Position numbers and translations under genes: made by a program. 64,000 bases of DNA. Origin: Mycobacterium shigaense (lineage in GTDB: Bacteria > Actinomycetota > Actinomycetes > Mycobacteriales > Mycobacteriaceae). Of this stretch, positions 7,998 to 21,668 are shown piece after piece. Under the pieces are notes generated by a model, which did not search any database, was not told the DNA's origin, and worked only from the letters and a program-made list of their open reading frames with translations. The stretch's first letter is position 1, and each line of letters starts with the position of its first letter. The DNA lies in the NCBI RefSeq assembly GCF_002356315.1, contig NZ_AP018164.1:620001-684000 (forward strand), given 5' to 3'.

Positions 7998-9331
7998 GCC
8001 GCAAACCGATTCACCTCGCCGTCCACTTCCCGGGCGTCAACAACACCACGGTGTGGGCCGACCCCGGCGCGGGCAGCCAGATCGAATTCGACTCCTTCGT
8101 CCACCTCGCCCGCACCGCTGAGCGGGGACTGTTCGACTTCTTCTTCCTGGCTGAAGGACTGCGGCTACGCGAGCACCGCGGCCGGATCCACGATCTGGAC
8201 GTGGTGGGGCGCCCGGACACCTTCTCCGTGCTGGCGGCCTTGGCCGGCGTCACCGAGCGGATCGGGCTGACCGGGACGATCAACACCACCTTCAACGAGC
8301 CCTTCGAAGTGGCAAGGCAATTCGCGACCCTCGACCAGCTGTCGGGTGGGCGCGCCGGCTGGAACGTTGTCACCTCGTCCGACGCCTTCACCGGCGCCAA
8401 CTTCCGCCGCGGTGGCTTCCTGGCACATTCCGAGCGGTACCAGCGCGCCGAGGAGTTCGTCACCGTCGCGCGCCAATTCTGGGACAGCTGGCAACCCGGC
8501 GCCGTACTGGGCGACGTGGCGGCCGGCGTCTATGTGGACCCCGACCGGATCCGCGCGGTCGAGCACTCCGGTCCCCAATTCGACGTGCGCGGGTTCGGGA
8601 CGCTTCCGGTGGGGCCGCAGGGGCATCCGATCCTGTTGCAGGCGGGCGACTCCGACGAAGGCCGGGCGTTCGGCGCCCGCTACGCCGACGCGCTGTTCAC
8701 CCTGCACGGCTCGCTGCAGGACGGCCAGCGCTACTACGCCGACGTTAAGGGCCGGGCGGCGGCGGCCGGTCGAGACCCCAATCAGCTCAAGGTGTTTCCG
8801 GCCGCGACCTTCGTCCTCGGCGACACCGACGCCGAGGCGCAGGACAGGGCGCGCCACATCCGCCACCAGCAGGTCAGCGGCGCGACGGCGATTGCGGTGC
8901 TCGAGCAGGTGTGGGGTCGCGAGCTCGGCGACTTCGATCCGGATTGCCCGCTGCCCGACTTCGATCCCGTCGTGGACAGCGACATCACCCAGGGGCGGGT
9001 GCGCCACGTCGATCCCGTCGCGGTTGCCGGCAAGTGGCGCGAACGCGCTTTGGCCGAAAAGCTGTCGATTCGTAAGCTGATCATCGCTGTCACCACCCGC
9101 GAGCAGTTCGTCGGCACTGCCAGCCGGATCGCCGACGAGATCGACCGCTACATCCAGGCCGACGCCTGCGACGGGTTCATCCTGGTGCCGCACTTGACGC
9201 CGCACGGTCTCGACGAGTTCGTCGACCGGGTGGTCCCGCTGCTACAGGAGCGCGGCGCCTACCGCAGCGAGTACACCGGCGAAACGCTGCGAGATCAGCT
9301 GGGGCTCAGCGAGTTCGCGGCGCATACATGA
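7994..9331 (+). CDS. NtaA/SnaA/DszA family monooxygenase
   Basis: 445 residues, full length for the nitrilotriacetate monooxygenase/desulfurisation group. Clear motifs are [17 protein letters not shown] (about 36-52), [20 protein letters not shown] with [13 protein letters not shown] (about 97-130), and the C-terminal [15 protein letters not shown] with [14 protein letters not shown]2-dependent members attack C-N or C-S bonds in amines, sulfones or chelators. It is last in the coupled cluster 5303-9331, and its 3' end overlaps the convergent YnfA gene by 26 bp. Sulfur or nitrogen salvage is an inference from the family, not visible in the sequence. Confidence 0.86.
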   Translation: MSRKPIHLAVHFPGVNNTTVWADPGAGSQIEFDSFVHLARTAERGLFDFFFLAEGLRLREHRGRIHDLDVVGRPDTFSVLAALAGVTERIGLTGTINTTFNEPFEVARQFATLDQLSGGRAGWNVVTSSDAFTGANFRRGGFLAHSERYQRAEEFVTVARQFWDSWQPGAVLGDVAAGVYVDPDRIRAVEHSGPQFDVRGFGTLPVGPQGHPILLQAGDSDEGRAFGARYADALFTLHGSLQDGQRYYADVKGRAAAAGRDPNQLKVFPAATFVLGDTDAEAQDRARHIRHQQVSGATAIAVLEQVWGRELGDFDPDCPLPDFDPVVDSDITQGRVRHVDPVAVAGKWRERALAEKLSIRKLIIAVTTREQFVGTASRIADEIDRYIQADACDGFILVPHLTPHGLDEFVDRVVPLLQERGAYRSEYTGETLRDQLGLSEFAAHT

Positions 9332-9653
9332 GGACGGCCACGCCGAGCAGGCAGATCAGTGCGCCGGCGACATCCCAGCGGTCGGGACGGAACCCGTCAA
9401 AACCCATGCCCCACAACAGCGAACCGGCCACGAAGATGCCGCCGTACGCGGCCAGGATGCGGCCGAAGTGGGCCCCAGAGCCAAACGAGGGCTGCAGGGT
9501 GGCGACAAAGCCGTAGGCGCCCAGCGCCACCACGCCCCAGCCCACCCACGCCCAGCCGCGGTGTTCGCGCACGCCCTGCCACACCAGCCAAGCGCCGCCG
9601 ATCTCGAATAGCGCCGCCAGCGCGAACAACGCGATCGACTTGGCGACCGTCAC
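9306..9653 (-). CDS. YnfA/UPF0060 family small membrane protein
   Basis: 115 residues, four membrane helices. [18 protein letters not shown] and [14 protein letters not shown], then the [18 protein letters not shown] end, are signature segments of UPF0060. The family resembles small multidrug-resistance transporters, but transport is unproven for most members. The GTG start at 9653 overlaps the stop of the metallo-hydrolase gene upstream (GTGA), so translation is coupled. Confidence 0.85.
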   Translation of the reverse strand: MTVAKSIALFALAALFEIGGAWLVWQGVREHRGWAWVGWGVVALGAYGFVATLQPSFGSGAHFGRILAAYGGIFVAGSLLWGMGFDGFRPDRWDVAGALICLLGVAVLMYAPRTR

Positions 9654-10402
9654 AGTGCACCCGCCTTCCGCAACGCGGCGTCCGTCGCCTCCCGGATCGG
9701 TCCGCGCCACAGCGGTCCGTGACCCGGCGCCAGGATCTCGGTCTCCAGCAGAGCCAGCGCCGACAGGGTCCGGATGCAGTTCTGCTGGCTGTGGCTGAAG
9801 ATCGCCGGAAGCAGCTGCGGCCCGTCCTGCCGTATCAGCGGGTGCCCGGTGATCAGCGCGTCGCCGCTGGCCAGCACGCCGTCGACCAGGTAGGAGCAGT
9901 GCCCGTTCGTGTGGCCGGGGCTGAAGACGGGCCGCGGATGGCCCGGCAGGGCCGCGGCGATTTCGGGCGTCAGCGGCTGCGTGGTCGGGATGCCGTCGCG
10001 GATCAGGCCGCCGCTGCGCACCACGTGGGCGGTCCACACCGCCCACCGTGGCCGCCAGATGCGCAGCGCGAGATCGAGGATCGACACCTGTTCCAGGTAC
10101 TCGCGCTTGGCGTGGCCGACCTCATCGGCGTGGCAGTAGACGGGGGTGCCGTGCTCGCCGGCGAACCAGATCGCCGAGCCCAGGTGGTCGATGTGGGCGT
10201 GTGTCAGCAGGATGGCACGCACGTCGTCGGGGTCGAAGCCCAGCGCGCGCAGCGACGCCAGCACGTCCTCGCGGTCACCGGGATAGCCGGCGTCGATCAA
10301 CAGCACGCCGGTGTCGTCGGTGACCAATGTCCAGTTGACGGCCGCACCGTGAGCGAGGTGCACGTTGTCGGTTACTTGAACAAGCGCTGGTGCCGGTCCC
10401 AT
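9650..10402 (-). CDS. Metallo-beta-lactamase fold hydrolase (Rv0406c-like)
   Basis: 250 residues. The metal-binding motif THAHIDHLG is at about 69-77, with further ligands in SPGHTNGH (about 163-170), ASGDALI and the closing LAPGHGPLW. All five usual ligand positions are present, so a two-metal hydrolase is expected; the substrate is unknown (glyoxalase II, quorum-lactonase and many others share the fold). Position upstream of and divergent from fgd1 matches Rv0406c. A dispersed repeat copy (10419-10465) sits just upstream of its start. Confidence 0.85.
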   Translation of the reverse strand: MGPAPALVQVTDNVHLAHGAAVNWTLVTDDTGVLLIDAGYPGDREDVLASLRALGFDPDDVRAILLTHAHIDHLGSAIWFAGEHGTPVYCHADEVGHAKREYLEQVSILDLALRIWRPRWAVWTAHVVRSGGLIRDGIPTTQPLTPEIAAALPGHPRPVFSPGHTNGHCSYLVDGVLASGDALITGHPLIRQDGPQLLPAIFSHSQQNCIRTLSALALLETEILAPGHGPLWRGPIREATDAALRKAGAL

Positions 10403-10418
10403 GCCGAACACTGTAGGA

Positions 10419-10465
10419 GCGATCGCAAGCGCGGCGAAGCCGGGCGCGGCGGGTCGCGGCCATCG
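10419..10465 (+). repeat. Dispersed repeat, copy A
   Basis: This copy contains GCGATCGCAAGCGCGGCGAA and continues to GGTCGCGGCCATCG. It matches copies at 40823-40868 (same strand) and 61047-61132 (opposite strand). It lies in the intergenic space between the metallo-hydrolase start and fgd1, so it could affect either promoter. Confidence 0.8.
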
Positions 10466-10486
10466 ATGTAGGAGTAGAAAGAACCT

Positions 10487-11497
10487 GTGGCTGAACTGAA
10501 ACTGGGATACAAGGCGTCCGCTGAACAATTCGCTCCGCGTGAGCTCGTCGAACTTGCCGTCGCCGCCGAAGGGCACGGCATGGACAGCGCCACCGTCAGC
10601 GATCACTTTCAGCCGTGGCGCCACGAGGGTGGCCACGCCCCGTTCTCGCTGGCCTGGATGACCGCGGTCGGCGAACGCACCGAGCGGCTGCAGCTGGGCA
10701 CGTCCGTGCTCACCCCGACGTTCCGGTACAACCCGGCGGTCATCGCTCAGGCCTTCGCGACGATGGGATGTCTCTACCCGGGCCGCATCTTCCTCGGTGT
10801 CGGCACCGGCGAGTCGCTCAACGAGATCGCCACCGGCTACGAGGGCGAGTGGCCGGAGTTCAAGGAGCGCTACGCGCGGCTGCGCGAATCGGTCCGGCTG
10901 ATGCGCGAGCTGTGGCTCGGCGACCGCGTCGACTTCGAGGGGGAGTACTACCACACCAAGGGTGCGTCGATTTACGACGTGCCCGAGGGCGGCATCCCGA
11001 TCTACATCGCCGCGGGCGGGCCGCAGGTGGCCAAGTACGCCGGCCGCGCCGGTGACGGCTTCATCTGCACGTCCGGCAAGGGCGAGGAACTGTATAAGGA
11101 CAAGCTCATTCCCGCGATGCGCGAGGGTGCCGAGGCGGCGGGCAAGAATCCCGACGATGTCGACCGGATGATCGAGATCAAGATCTCCTACGACACCGAC
11201 CCGGAGCTGGCACTGGAGAACACCAGGTTCTGGGCGCCGCTGTCTTTGACCGCCGAGCAGAAGACCAGCATCCACGATCCCCTCGAGATGGAGAAGGCCG
11301 CCGACGAGCTGCCGATCGAGCAGGTGGCCAAGCGCTGGATCGTGGCCTCGGATCCCGACGAGGCCGTCGAGAAGGTCGGCCAGTACGTCAAGTGGGGCCT
11401 CAACCACCTGGTATTCCACGCGCCCGGACACGACCAGCGCCGATTCCTGGATCTGTTTGAAAAGGATCTGGCGCCCAGGTTGCGACGGCTGGCCTGA
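10487..11497 (+). CDS. fgd1: F420-dependent glucose-6-phosphate dehydrogenase
   Basis: 336 residues, exactly the M. tuberculosis Fgd1 length. It oxidises glucose-6-phosphate to 6-phosphogluconolactone while reducing coenzyme F420 in the cytoplasm, supplying F420H2 to nitroreductases and other enzymes. Diagnostic stretches are the opening [29 protein letters not shown] (about 39-54) with the active-site His and Trp, the TSVLTPT strand and VGTGESLNE (about 107-115). GTG start with AGGAG at 10470-10474, somewhat far. Followed after 11 bp by pta and ackA, an arrangement kept in M. tuberculosis. Confidence 0.96.
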   Translation: MAELKLGYKASAEQFAPRELVELAVAAEGHGMDSATVSDHFQPWRHEGGHAPFSLAWMTAVGERTERLQLGTSVLTPTFRYNPAVIAQAFATMGCLYPGRIFLGVGTGESLNEIATGYEGEWPEFKERYARLRESVRLMRELWLGDRVDFEGEYYHTKGASIYDVPEGGIPIYIAAGGPQVAKYAGRAGDGFICTSGKGEELYKDKLIPAMREGAEAAGKNPDDVDRMIEIKISYDTDPELALENTRFWAPLSLTAEQKTSIHDPLEMEKAADELPIEQVAKRWIVASDPDEAVEKVGQYVKWGLNHLVFHAPGHDQRRFLDLFEKDLAPRLRRLA

Positions 11498-11508
11498 CAG
11501 GCGCGCGG

Positions 11509-13593
11509 ATGCCCGAGGGTTCAGCGTCCGCGATCTACGTCGCTGCGCCGGAGCCCGAGACCGGCAAGTCGACGATCGCGCTTGGGTTGCTCAATCGGTT
11601 GACGGCGACGGTCGCGAAAGTCGGTGTGTTCCGGCCCATTACGCGGCTCGGTGAAGACCGCGACTACATCCTCGAATTGCTGCTGTCGCGCACCACCGCG
11701 GGTCAGTCTTACGAGCAGTGCGTGGGCGTGAGCTATCCCCAGCTGCACGCGGACGCCGACGCCGCGATCGCCAGCATCGTCGACTCCTATCACGCGATGG
11801 CGCAGGACTGCGACGCGGTGGTGATCGTGGGCAGCGACTACACCGATGTCGCCACTCCCGCCGAACTCTCGGTCAACGCGCGGATCGCGGTCAACTTGGG
11901 CGCGCCGGTGCTGCTGGCGGTGCGGGCCAAGGGCCGGACCGCGGATCAGGTCGTCGCCGTCGTCGACGTCTGTCTGGCGGAGGTGGCGGCGCAACGTGCG
12001 CACACGGCCGCCGTGGTGGCCAGCCGATGCGAGCCAACACAAATCACGGCCGTCGCCGAGGCGCTGCACGTGTTCGCTCCGCCCAGCTACGTGCTGCCGG
12101 ACGAGCCCCTGCTGTCGGCGCCGACGGCGGGCGAACTGCAGAACGCGGTCGGCGGCACGCTGGTGAGCGGTGACGCCGAACTGGTCGAGCGCGAGGCTAC
12201 CAGCGTTCTGGCGGCCGGGATGACCGCGGATCACGTGCTGGAACGGCTGCGCGACGGGATGGCGGTGATCACCCCCGGCGACCGCTCCGACGTCGTGCTG
12301 GCCGTCGCTAGCGCGCATGCCGCCGAAGGGTTTCCGTCGCTGAGCTGCCTGATCCTCAACGGCGGCTTCGACCTGCATCCCTCGATCTCTGCCCTGGTGT
12401 CGGGATTGCGGCTGCGGCTGCCCATTATCGCAACCAGCCTGGGCACCTACGAAACGGCCAGCGTGGTGGCCGCGACGCGCGGCCGGATCACGGCGAACTC
12501 ACAGCGCAAGATCGACACTGCCGTCGGGCTGATGGAGCGTCACGTCGACATCGCGGATCTGGTTGCACAACTGGCTATTCCGATACCCTCGGTCACCACG
12601 CCGCAAATGTTCACCCACCAGCTGACGGAGCGGGCGCGGGGCGACCGCAAGCACATCGTGCTCCCGGAAGGGGACGACGACCGGATCCTCAAGGCGGCCG
12701 GACGGGTGCTGAAGCGATGCATTGCCGACCTGACGGTCCTCGGCGACGAAGCGCAGATCCGGTTGCGTTCGGCCGAACTCGGCGTGGACCTGAGCGCGGC
12801 GAAGATCATCGACCCGCGCGGCGGCAGTCTGTGCGAACAGTTCGCCGAGCAGTACGCGGAGCTGCGCAAGGCCAAGGGCGTCACCGTCGAGCGGGCCCAA
12901 GAGATCATGCACGACGTCTCCTATTTCGGAACCATGCTGGTGTACAACGGCATGGTCGACGGCATGGTGTCCGGCGCGGCGCACACCACCGCGCACACCG
13001 TTCGTCCGGCACTCGAGATCATCCGGACCGTCCCGGACGTGTCGACGGTGTCGAGCATCTTCCTGATGTGCCTGCCTGATCGGGTGCTGGCCTACGGCGA
13101 CTGCGCCATCGTCCCGGATCCCACCCCCGAGGAACTCGCGGACATCGCGATCAGTTCGGCGCGCACCGCGGCGCAGTTCGGTATCGAACCCAAGGTGGCG
13201 ATGCTGTCGTATTCCACCGGGGACTCCGGCAGCGGCGCGGGTGTAGACAAGGTAAGGAAGGCAACTGAATTGGTGCGCGCACGGGCTCCCCAGCTGCTGG
13301 TCGAGGGTCCCATCCAGTACGACGCCGCGATAGACCCCTCGGTCGCGGCCACCAAGCTGCGGAATTCCCCGGTCGCCGGGCACGCCACGGTGCTGATCTT
13401 CCCGGACCTCAACACCGGCAACAACACCTACAAGGCGGTGCAGCGCAGTGCCGGGGCAATCGCGATCGGCCCGGTGCTACAGGGCCTGCGCAAACCGGTG
13501 AACGACCTGTCGCGGGGTGCGCTGGTCGAAGACATCGTCAACACCATCGCGATCACCGCGATCCAGGCGCAGGGCGTCCGCGATGGCCGATAA
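11509..13593 (+). CDS. pta: Phosphate acetyltransferase
   Basis: 694 residues, the long two-domain type. The N-terminal half is a BioD-like P-loop/DRTGG domain ([16 protein letters not shown] at about 11-26; [10 protein letters not shown] near 258). The C-terminal half is the catalytic PTA domain beginning near residue 365 ([20 protein letters not shown]), with [15 protein letters not shown] and [10 protein letters not shown] motifs. It converts acetyl-CoA and phosphate to acetyl phosphate and CoA, reversibly. The end overlaps the ackA start by 11 bp, so the two enzymes of the acetate switch are made together, downstream of fgd1. Confidence 0.96.
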   Translation: MPEGSASAIYVAAPEPETGKSTIALGLLNRLTATVAKVGVFRPITRLGEDRDYILELLLSRTTAGQSYEQCVGVSYPQLHADADAAIASIVDSYHAMAQDCDAVVIVGSDYTDVATPAELSVNARIAVNLGAPVLLAVRAKGRTADQVVAVVDVCLAEVAAQRAHTAAVVASRCEPTQITAVAEALHVFAPPSYVLPDEPLLSAPTAGELQNAVGGTLVSGDAELVEREATSVLAAGMTADHVLERLRDGMAVITPGDRSDVVLAVASAHAAEGFPSLSCLILNGGFDLHPSISALVSGLRLRLPIIATSLGTYETASVVAATRGRITANSQRKIDTAVGLMERHVDIADLVAQLAIPIPSVTTPQMFTHQLTERARGDRKHIVLPEGDDDRILKAAGRVLKRCIADLTVLGDEAQIRLRSAELGVDLSAAKIIDPRGGSLCEQFAEQYAELRKAKGVTVERAQEIMHDVSYFGTMLVYNGMVDGMVSGAAHTTAHTVRPALEIIRTVPDVSTVSSIFLMCLPDRVLAYGDCAIVPDPTPEELADIAISSARTAAQFGIEPKVAMLSYSTGDSGSGAGVDKVRKATELVRARAPQLLVEGPIQYDAAIDPSVAATKLRNSPVAGHATVLIFPDLNTGNNTYKAVQRSAGAIAIGPVLQGLRKPVNDLSRGALVEDIVNTIAITAIQAQGVRDGR

Positions 13594-14734
13594 CACCGTG
13601 CTCGTCATCAATTCCGGGTCTTCGTCGTTGAAATTTCAACTGGTAGAGCCCGATTCGGGTGAGGCGCTGGCCAGCGGCGTCATCGGGGAGATCGGCGAGC
13701 CGTCGGGGCGGGCGGCTGACCACGAAGAGGCGCTGCGCCTGGCCTTCGCCCAGATGTCCGAGGACGGCATTGACCTCAGGGCGTGCGGCCTGCTGGCGGT
13801 GGGGCACCGAGTCGTGCACGGGGGCAAGACGTTCTATCGTCCGACGCTGCTGGACGACAAGCGGATCGCCGACCTGGAGCGGCTGTCCGAGCTTGCCCCG
13901 CTGCACAATCCGCCTGCGCTGCAGGGTATCAAGGTGGCACGCAAGCTGTTGCCGGATGTGCCGCACATCGCCGTGTTCGACACCGCGTTCTTCCACCACC
14001 TGCCGGCCGCGGCCGCGACCTACGCGATGAATCGCGAGCTGGCCGAGCGATACCATATCCGCCGCTACGGGTTTCACGGCACATCGCACCACTACGTCGC
14101 CGAGCACGCCGCCGTTTTTCTGGACCGGCCGCTGGAATCGGTGAATCAGATTGTGCTGCATTTGGGTAACGGGGCCTCGGCCTCGGCGATCGCCGGTGGC
14201 CGGCCGGTCGACACCTCGATGGGCCTGACGCCGCTGGAGGGCCTGGTGATGGGCACCCGCAGCGGCGACATAGACCCCGGCGTGATCAGCTACCTGTGGC
14301 GGCGCGCGAACATGAGCGTCGACCAGATCGAGTCGATGCTCAACAACCAGTCCGGCGTCTGGGGCCTGGCCGCCGAGCGCGACTTCCGCCGGCTGCACGC
14401 GATGATCGAATCGGGCGACGGCTCGGCGCAATTGGCTTACGACGTGTTCATCCACCGGTTGCGCAAATACCTCGGCGCGTACCTGGCGGTGCTGGGACAC
14501 ACCGACGTGATCAGCTTCACCGCCGGCATCGGCGAGAACGATTCCGCCGTGCGCCGCGACGCGGTGGCGGGCCTGAGCGAGCTGGGCATCGTCCTCGACG
14601 ACGACCGCAACGCGGCCGACAGCACGGGGGCGCGGCGGATCTCCGCCGACGAGTCGCGCATCGCCATCCTGGTGGTGCCCACCAACGAGGAACTGGCCAT
14701 CGCCCGCGACTGCGTCAAGTCGCTAAGGGGTTAG
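13583..14734 (+). CDS. ackA: Acetate kinase
   Basis: 383 residues. It interconverts acetyl phosphate plus ADP and acetate plus [14 protein letters not shown] (about 9-19) and [10 protein letters not shown] (about 160-169) are the two ASKHA-family acetate-kinase signatures; [19 protein letters not shown] and FTAGIGEND form the nucleotide and catalytic sites. Slightly short of the usual 395-400 residues, as in other mycobacteria. Its start lies inside the end of pta (11-bp overlap), and its stop overlaps the convergent DUF1501 gene by 12 bp. Confidence 0.96.
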   Translation: MADNTVLVINSGSSSLKFQLVEPDSGEALASGVIGEIGEPSGRAADHEEALRLAFAQMSEDGIDLRACGLLAVGHRVVHGGKTFYRPTLLDDKRIADLERLSELAPLHNPPALQGIKVARKLLPDVPHIAVFDTAFFHHLPAAAATYAMNRELAERYHIRRYGFHGTSHHYVAEHAAVFLDRPLESVNQIVLHLGNGASASAIAGGRPVDTSMGLTPLEGLVMGTRSGDIDPGVISYLWRRANMSVDQIESMLNNQSGVWGLAAERDFRRLHAMIESGDGSAQLAYDVFIHRLRKYLGAYLAVLGHTDVISFTAGIGENDSAVRRDAVAGLSELGIVLDDDRNAADSTGARRISADESRIAILVVPTNEELAIARDCVKSLRG

Positions 14735-15922
14735 GAAGCCCAGGCTGGTCCGGCCGGCGCCGACCGCCGGCGCGGGATCGGTACCGACGGTACGCACCAG
14801 CAATTCGTGGTAGATGTCACGGAAGTCAGTGGTGTACTTCAGGTCTCCGTGGTCGAGGTTGGTCAAGCTGGGCTCCTCGCCGTAGAAGCCGCCCTTGACG
14901 GGAGCGCCCGCGATGAAGACCGGGCCGGCGGTGCCGTGGTCGGTGCCCTGCGACGCATTGGCCGCCACTCGCCGCCCGAACTCCGAATACGCCATCAGCA
15001 CGACGTTGCGGCCGTAGCGGTCTCCGGCCATCTCGCGCAGGAAGGGAGTCACGGCCTCGTCGAGCGTCTGCAGCAGCCGTTGCTGGGTGGCGCGTTCGTT
15101 CGCGTGGGTGTCGAATCCGCCGAGTTGCACGGTGTAGACCCGGGTCGGCACGCCGGCCCGCACCGCGGCCGCCACCATGCTCAGCTGGGTGGGCAGCGAA
15201 TTGCGTTCTTCGGCAGCAGGTTTGACGGATTCGAAGGTCTTGTTGGTGGTGTGCGCCGCGCGGTAGGCCTTGCACACGGCCGCCATGGCCGGCGTGTCGG
15301 TGGGGTCGTCGGCGCCGAGCGCGGTCATGATCGCGTCGAACCTGTCCGCCTGCTGCGACGCAACGTGTGTCGTGGAAAGTGCTCCGGCCGTGAACTTGTC
15401 GCCAACGGCGAGCGGGGGAAGCACGGGCCCGATGTTGACCGCGCGCAACGGATCATCGCCGGTGGCGTCGAGCCAGCGGCCGATCCAGCCCGTCGAAACG
15501 GGCTCGGCCGGTGAGGCCGTCTGCCAGATGTCCATGGAGCGAAAGTGGCTGTGGTCGGGCTGCGGATACCCCACGCCGCGCACGATGGCCAGCCGGCGCT
15601 GGTTCCACAGGTCGGCAAGCCCCTTCATCGCCGGGTTGAGCCCCAGCTGCGCGTCCAGCCGCAAGACGTCGGTCGGGGCGTAGGCAAGCTCGGGACGCGC
15701 ATCGTGATACGCGTTGTCCGCGTAGGGGATCAGGGTGGAGATGCCGTCGTTGCCGCCATAGAGAGTGACGAGCACCAGCACGCCGGCGCCGTCGGCCAGC
15801 GGTCGGTCCTGGGCCGCGCGCATCAGGTCGGGCCAATTCACCGCCACCGCCGTGGAGAGCAGACCCGCGGCGCCGGCGCCCGCGCTGGCGATCAGGAATT
15901 TGCGGCGATTGATCTCGGGCAT
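14723..15922 (-). CDS. DUF1501 family protein with Tat signal
   Basis: 399 residues. The N-terminus [20 protein letters not shown] is a twin-arginine-type export signal. The rest is a DUF1501 domain (alkaline-phosphatase-like fold): [12 protein letters not shown] near 49-60, [18 protein letters not shown], and [23 protein letters not shown] near the end, where Asp and His would bind metal. It lies 11 bp after the DUF1800 gene; the two families are almost always paired in bacteria, suggesting the products act together outside the membrane. The substrate is unknown. Not part of the M. tuberculosis block as I recall it. Confidence 0.83.
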   Translation of the reverse strand: MPEINRRKFLIASAGAGAAGLLSTAVAVNWPDLMRAAQDRPLADGAGVLVLVTLYGGNDGISTLIPYADNAYHDARPELAYAPTDVLRLDAQLGLNPAMKGLADLWNQRRLAIVRGVGYPQPDHSHFRSMDIWQTASPAEPVSTGWIGRWLDATGDDPLRAVNIGPVLPPLAVGDKFTAGALSTTHVASQQADRFDAIMTALGADDPTDTPAMAAVCKAYRAAHTTNKTFESVKPAAEERNSLPTQLSMVAAAVRAGVPTRVYTVQLGGFDTHANERATQQRLLQTLDEAVTPFLREMAGDRYGRNVVLMAYSEFGRRVAANASQGTDHGTAGPVFIAGAPVKGGFYGEEPSLTNLDHGDLKYTTDFRDIYHELLVRTVGTDPAPAVGAGRTSLGFLTP

Positions 15923-15933
15923 CTGGTGGGTCG

Positions 15934-17250
15934 CTACGAGGTGAGGTATTCGGGCGTGTTGACGGCGGCGGCCACCAACTCCGGTGGGTTGCGTACCAGG
16001 GGTTGCAGCGCGTCGGCGGTCCGGTCCGACCACGCCCCGACGCCGATCGCGTAGCCGACCGCGTCGATGCGCTCGCCGGGGGCGGTGCTCTCGATGCCGG
16101 ACAGGTCCGCGAGGTGAGCGAGCCGGCCGGCGGCGCGGAGCCTGGCCTGCGCGCTGGCGGTGGACAGCCAGACCTGGCCGCGCGGCCAGCCGCCGACGCT
16201 GGGCGGGTAGAACGGGCGCTGTCCCAGCGCCCGCAGCGTCGCGTGGGCCGCCGTGAGGTGCGCGGGGGTGTCGAGGGGAACCCTAAGGGTGCGGAGCACG
16301 CCGATGAGCCATTCGATCGGCGGGTTGACGACCGCCGCCCGGCTGCCGGTGAACTCGGGGTCGGTGAGGATAGCGGTGGTCAGGGCGCGCAGGCTGCGGC
16401 CCGGGCCGTAGGCGGCGACTGACCGGGCGAGTGCTTGCGGCGACGGTGCGTCGTCGGAGGCCAGGTGCTGCCACAGCCGGTCGGCGACATATTCCGCCGA
16501 CTTGGGCTGGGCCAGCACGGTATCGCAGAAGCCGGCGGCGTCGAAGTCGCGGTGCAGGCCGAACAATGTCTTGGGTCCGGCGTCGTGGCGTCTGGCGATC
16601 ATCGAGGTGCGGCCGTCCGGTTCGATCACCCAGCCCGTCAGCGCGCGCGCCCCGGCCCGCACGTCGTCCTCGGTGTAGCCGTTGCCATGCCCGAGGGCGA
16701 ACAGCTCCATGAATTCGCGGGCGAGGTTTTCGTTGGGCGCCTTGGCCGTACTGCTCTGCCCGTCGAGCCAGCGCAACATCGCGGCGTCGGTCAGCATCGC
16801 GTAGGCCAGGCCGCGGAAATCGCCCAGCGACAGCGTGCGCAGCTTCTGGTTCTGTGCGGCCAGGTGCGCCGCGGAGCGGACCTTTTGCGCGGACGTGGCA
16901 AAGTGGTTGTGCCACAACAATGTCAGCTTCTCGTGTATCGGGTTGTGCACCAAGGTCATTCGTTGTAGCCACCAGTCAGACAACACGCGCTGTTGCTCGG
17001 CGAGGTCCTGATTGTATTGCTTGCGGGCGGCCGGCGTGGCGCCCTTGCCGGGCGGGCGGCGAGTCGCGAGCGGGGGCATCGGGGTGGCCCTCGCGCCCGG
17101 GTCCGCGTCGGGGTCGCCGCCCAGCATGGAGTCGACATAGGAGGGCCAGTCCCGGCCGACGACGGCGTCGACCTCGGGCCCGGTCACACCGAATCCGGTC
17201 CGGCGCAGCACGCGGGCCGTCGCGATCCATTGTCTGGACTGTCCCGGCAT
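15934..17250 (-). CDS. DUF1800 family protein
   Basis: 438 residues. DUF1800 hallmarks are LRRTGFGVTGPEVDAV at the start, HEKLTLLWHNHFATS (about 105-119), NENLAREFMELFALGHGNGYTEDDV (about 173-197) with ALTGW, and PPSVGGWPRGQVWLS. Function of the family is not established; it is regularly encoded before a DUF1501 protein, as here. No clear signal peptide is visible, so it may be exported with its Tat partner or stay inside. The start at 17250 is supported by the family N-terminus. Confidence 0.82.
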   Translation of the reverse strand: MPGQSRQWIATARVLRRTGFGVTGPEVDAVVGRDWPSYVDSMLGGDPDADPGARATPMPPLATRRPPGKGATPAARKQYNQDLAEQQRVLSDWWLQRMTLVHNPIHEKLTLLWHNHFATSAQKVRSAAHLAAQNQKLRTLSLGDFRGLAYAMLTDAAMLRWLDGQSSTAKAPNENLAREFMELFALGHGNGYTEDDVRAGARALTGWVIEPDGRTSMIARRHDAGPKTLFGLHRDFDAAGFCDTVLAQPKSAEYVADRLWQHLASDDAPSPQALARSVAAYGPGRSLRALTTAILTDPEFTGSRAAVVNPPIEWLIGVLRTLRVPLDTPAHLTAAHATLRALGQRPFYPPSVGGWPRGQVWLSTASAQARLRAAGRLAHLADLSGIESTAPGERIDAVGYAIGVGAWSDRTADALQPLVRNPPELVAAAVNTPEYLTS

Positions 17251-17365
17251 GCACTAACTGTGCTGCATCAACCTATGTTTTGGCTGTGCGCCGAGGGCGG
17301 AAAAGTCCGATCTCCCTGTGGATGGCGGAAAACGCGCGCGGCGCGAACCTGCGAGCGTTCGCCCC

Positions 17366-18220
17366 ATGATGGACTTGACACAGCCGTTCATCGGCACTGA
17401 GGCCCTGGCAAGCGGGAAGCTGAAGCGACACCAATTGCGCATGCGCTATCGCGCGATCTTGCCCAACGTCTACGTCGCCAAGGACGTTTCACCTTCGCTG
17501 CACCAGCGCATCGCGGCGGCGTGGCTGTGGTCGCGCCGCCGGGCGACGATCGCCGGTGCGGCGGCCGCCGCGCTGCATGGCGTCCAGTGGATTCCCGACA
17601 ATGTTCCCGTTGAACTGGCGTACGCCAATCCGCGTGCACCGCAGGGAGTGCTGACTCGGCGCGGTGTGCTCAAAGACAGCGAGATCCAAACGATCGCCGG
17701 ATACCCTGTCACCACACCGGAGCGAACTGCCTTCGATATCGGTCGGCGTGGAGCGGTGCATTCAGCGGTGACCCGGCTCGACGCGCTCGCTCGCGCAACG
17801 GGTTTTAAGGCCGAAGACGTGCTCCGGGTCGCGCAGAATCATCCACGTTCACCGGGGCTGCGAAGCTTGGAAACCGCGCTCGAGCTCGTCGACCCGGGCG
17901 CCCAGTCGCCCCGGGAAAGCTACTTGCAGCTGCTGCTCATCGATGCGGGTTTGCCTCGACCGCAGACTCAGATACCGGTGCTGGGGGTGGACGGCATGCC
18001 GATCGCGTACCTCGACCTTGGTTGGCCGGAACACCGGGTTGCAGTCGAGTACGACGGCGACGAACATCGCAGCGACCGAAGGCAATACGTCAAGGACGTT
18101 CGCCGGCAGGAGCTGCTGGAGGAGCTCGGTTGGACGATCGTCCGAGTCGTCGCCGAGGACGGTCCGGCGGTCGTACTGCGGCGCGTTCGCGCCGCGCTGT
18201 CCGCATCGGGTGTGCGGTGA
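17366..18220 (+). CDS. DUF559 protein with AbiEi-like N-terminal region
   Basis: 284 residues. The first part (GTEALASGKLKRHQLRMRYRAILP, then AAALHG) resembles AbiEi-type antitoxin/winged-helix proteins. The C-terminal part (about 195-280) is a DUF559/Vsr-like nuclease fold: DLGWPEHRVAVEYDGDEHR, then RRQELLEELGWTIVRV, with the acidic residues and the E-x-D-G-x-x-H pattern of PD-(D/E)XK-like enzymes. No AbiEii toxin is next to it, so it is an orphan. The stop codon lies inside a repeat (18208-18260). ATG 17366 is used; 17369 is equally possible. Confidence 0.75.
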   Translation: MMDLTQPFIGTEALASGKLKRHQLRMRYRAILPNVYVAKDVSPSLHQRIAAAWLWSRRRATIAGAAAAALHGVQWIPDNVPVELAYANPRAPQGVLTRRGVLKDSEIQTIAGYPVTTPERTAFDIGRRGAVHSAVTRLDALARATGFKAEDVLRVAQNHPRSPGLRSLETALELVDPGAQSPRESYLQLLLIDAGLPRPQTQIPVLGVDGMPIAYLDLGWPEHRVAVEYDGDEHRSDRRQYVKDVRRQELLEELGWTIVRVVAEDGPAVVLRRVRAALSASGVR

Positions 18221-18364
18221 TGGCATTGCGTGTGCATCCACGGCGGTGGGTGTGCGGTGACGGTGTTCAGCGTGCGCCGCCGCCGGGATTCCCGGCTATT
18301 ACGCGCCGTGGACGCACACGCAATGCCGTGGATGCACACCCAGTGCCCTGGACGCTCACGCGGC
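18208..18364. repeat. REP-like inverted and direct repeats between convergent genes
   Basis: A 13-bp direct repeat (GGGTGTGCGGTGA) occurs at 18208 and 18248. The 23 bp at 18222-18244 are complementary, with one mismatch, to 18305-18327. On the right side a 20-bp unit is repeated three times head to tail (18305, 18325, 18345), beginning GCCGTGGACGCACACGCAAT. The first direct-repeat copy contains the stop codon of the DUF559 gene, and the right end stops 11 bp before the pknG stop. It could act as a bidirectional terminator or be a mobile palindromic element. Confidence 0.75.
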
Positions 18365-18375
18365 GCAGGCAGCGC

Positions 18376-21664
<3,289 letters not shown>

Positions 21665-21668
<4 letters not shown>

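Noticed and set aside
17366..18220. Complete AbiE-type toxin-antitoxin system
   Set aside because: Only an AbiEi-like N-terminal region is present; no nucleotidyltransferase toxin is adjacent.
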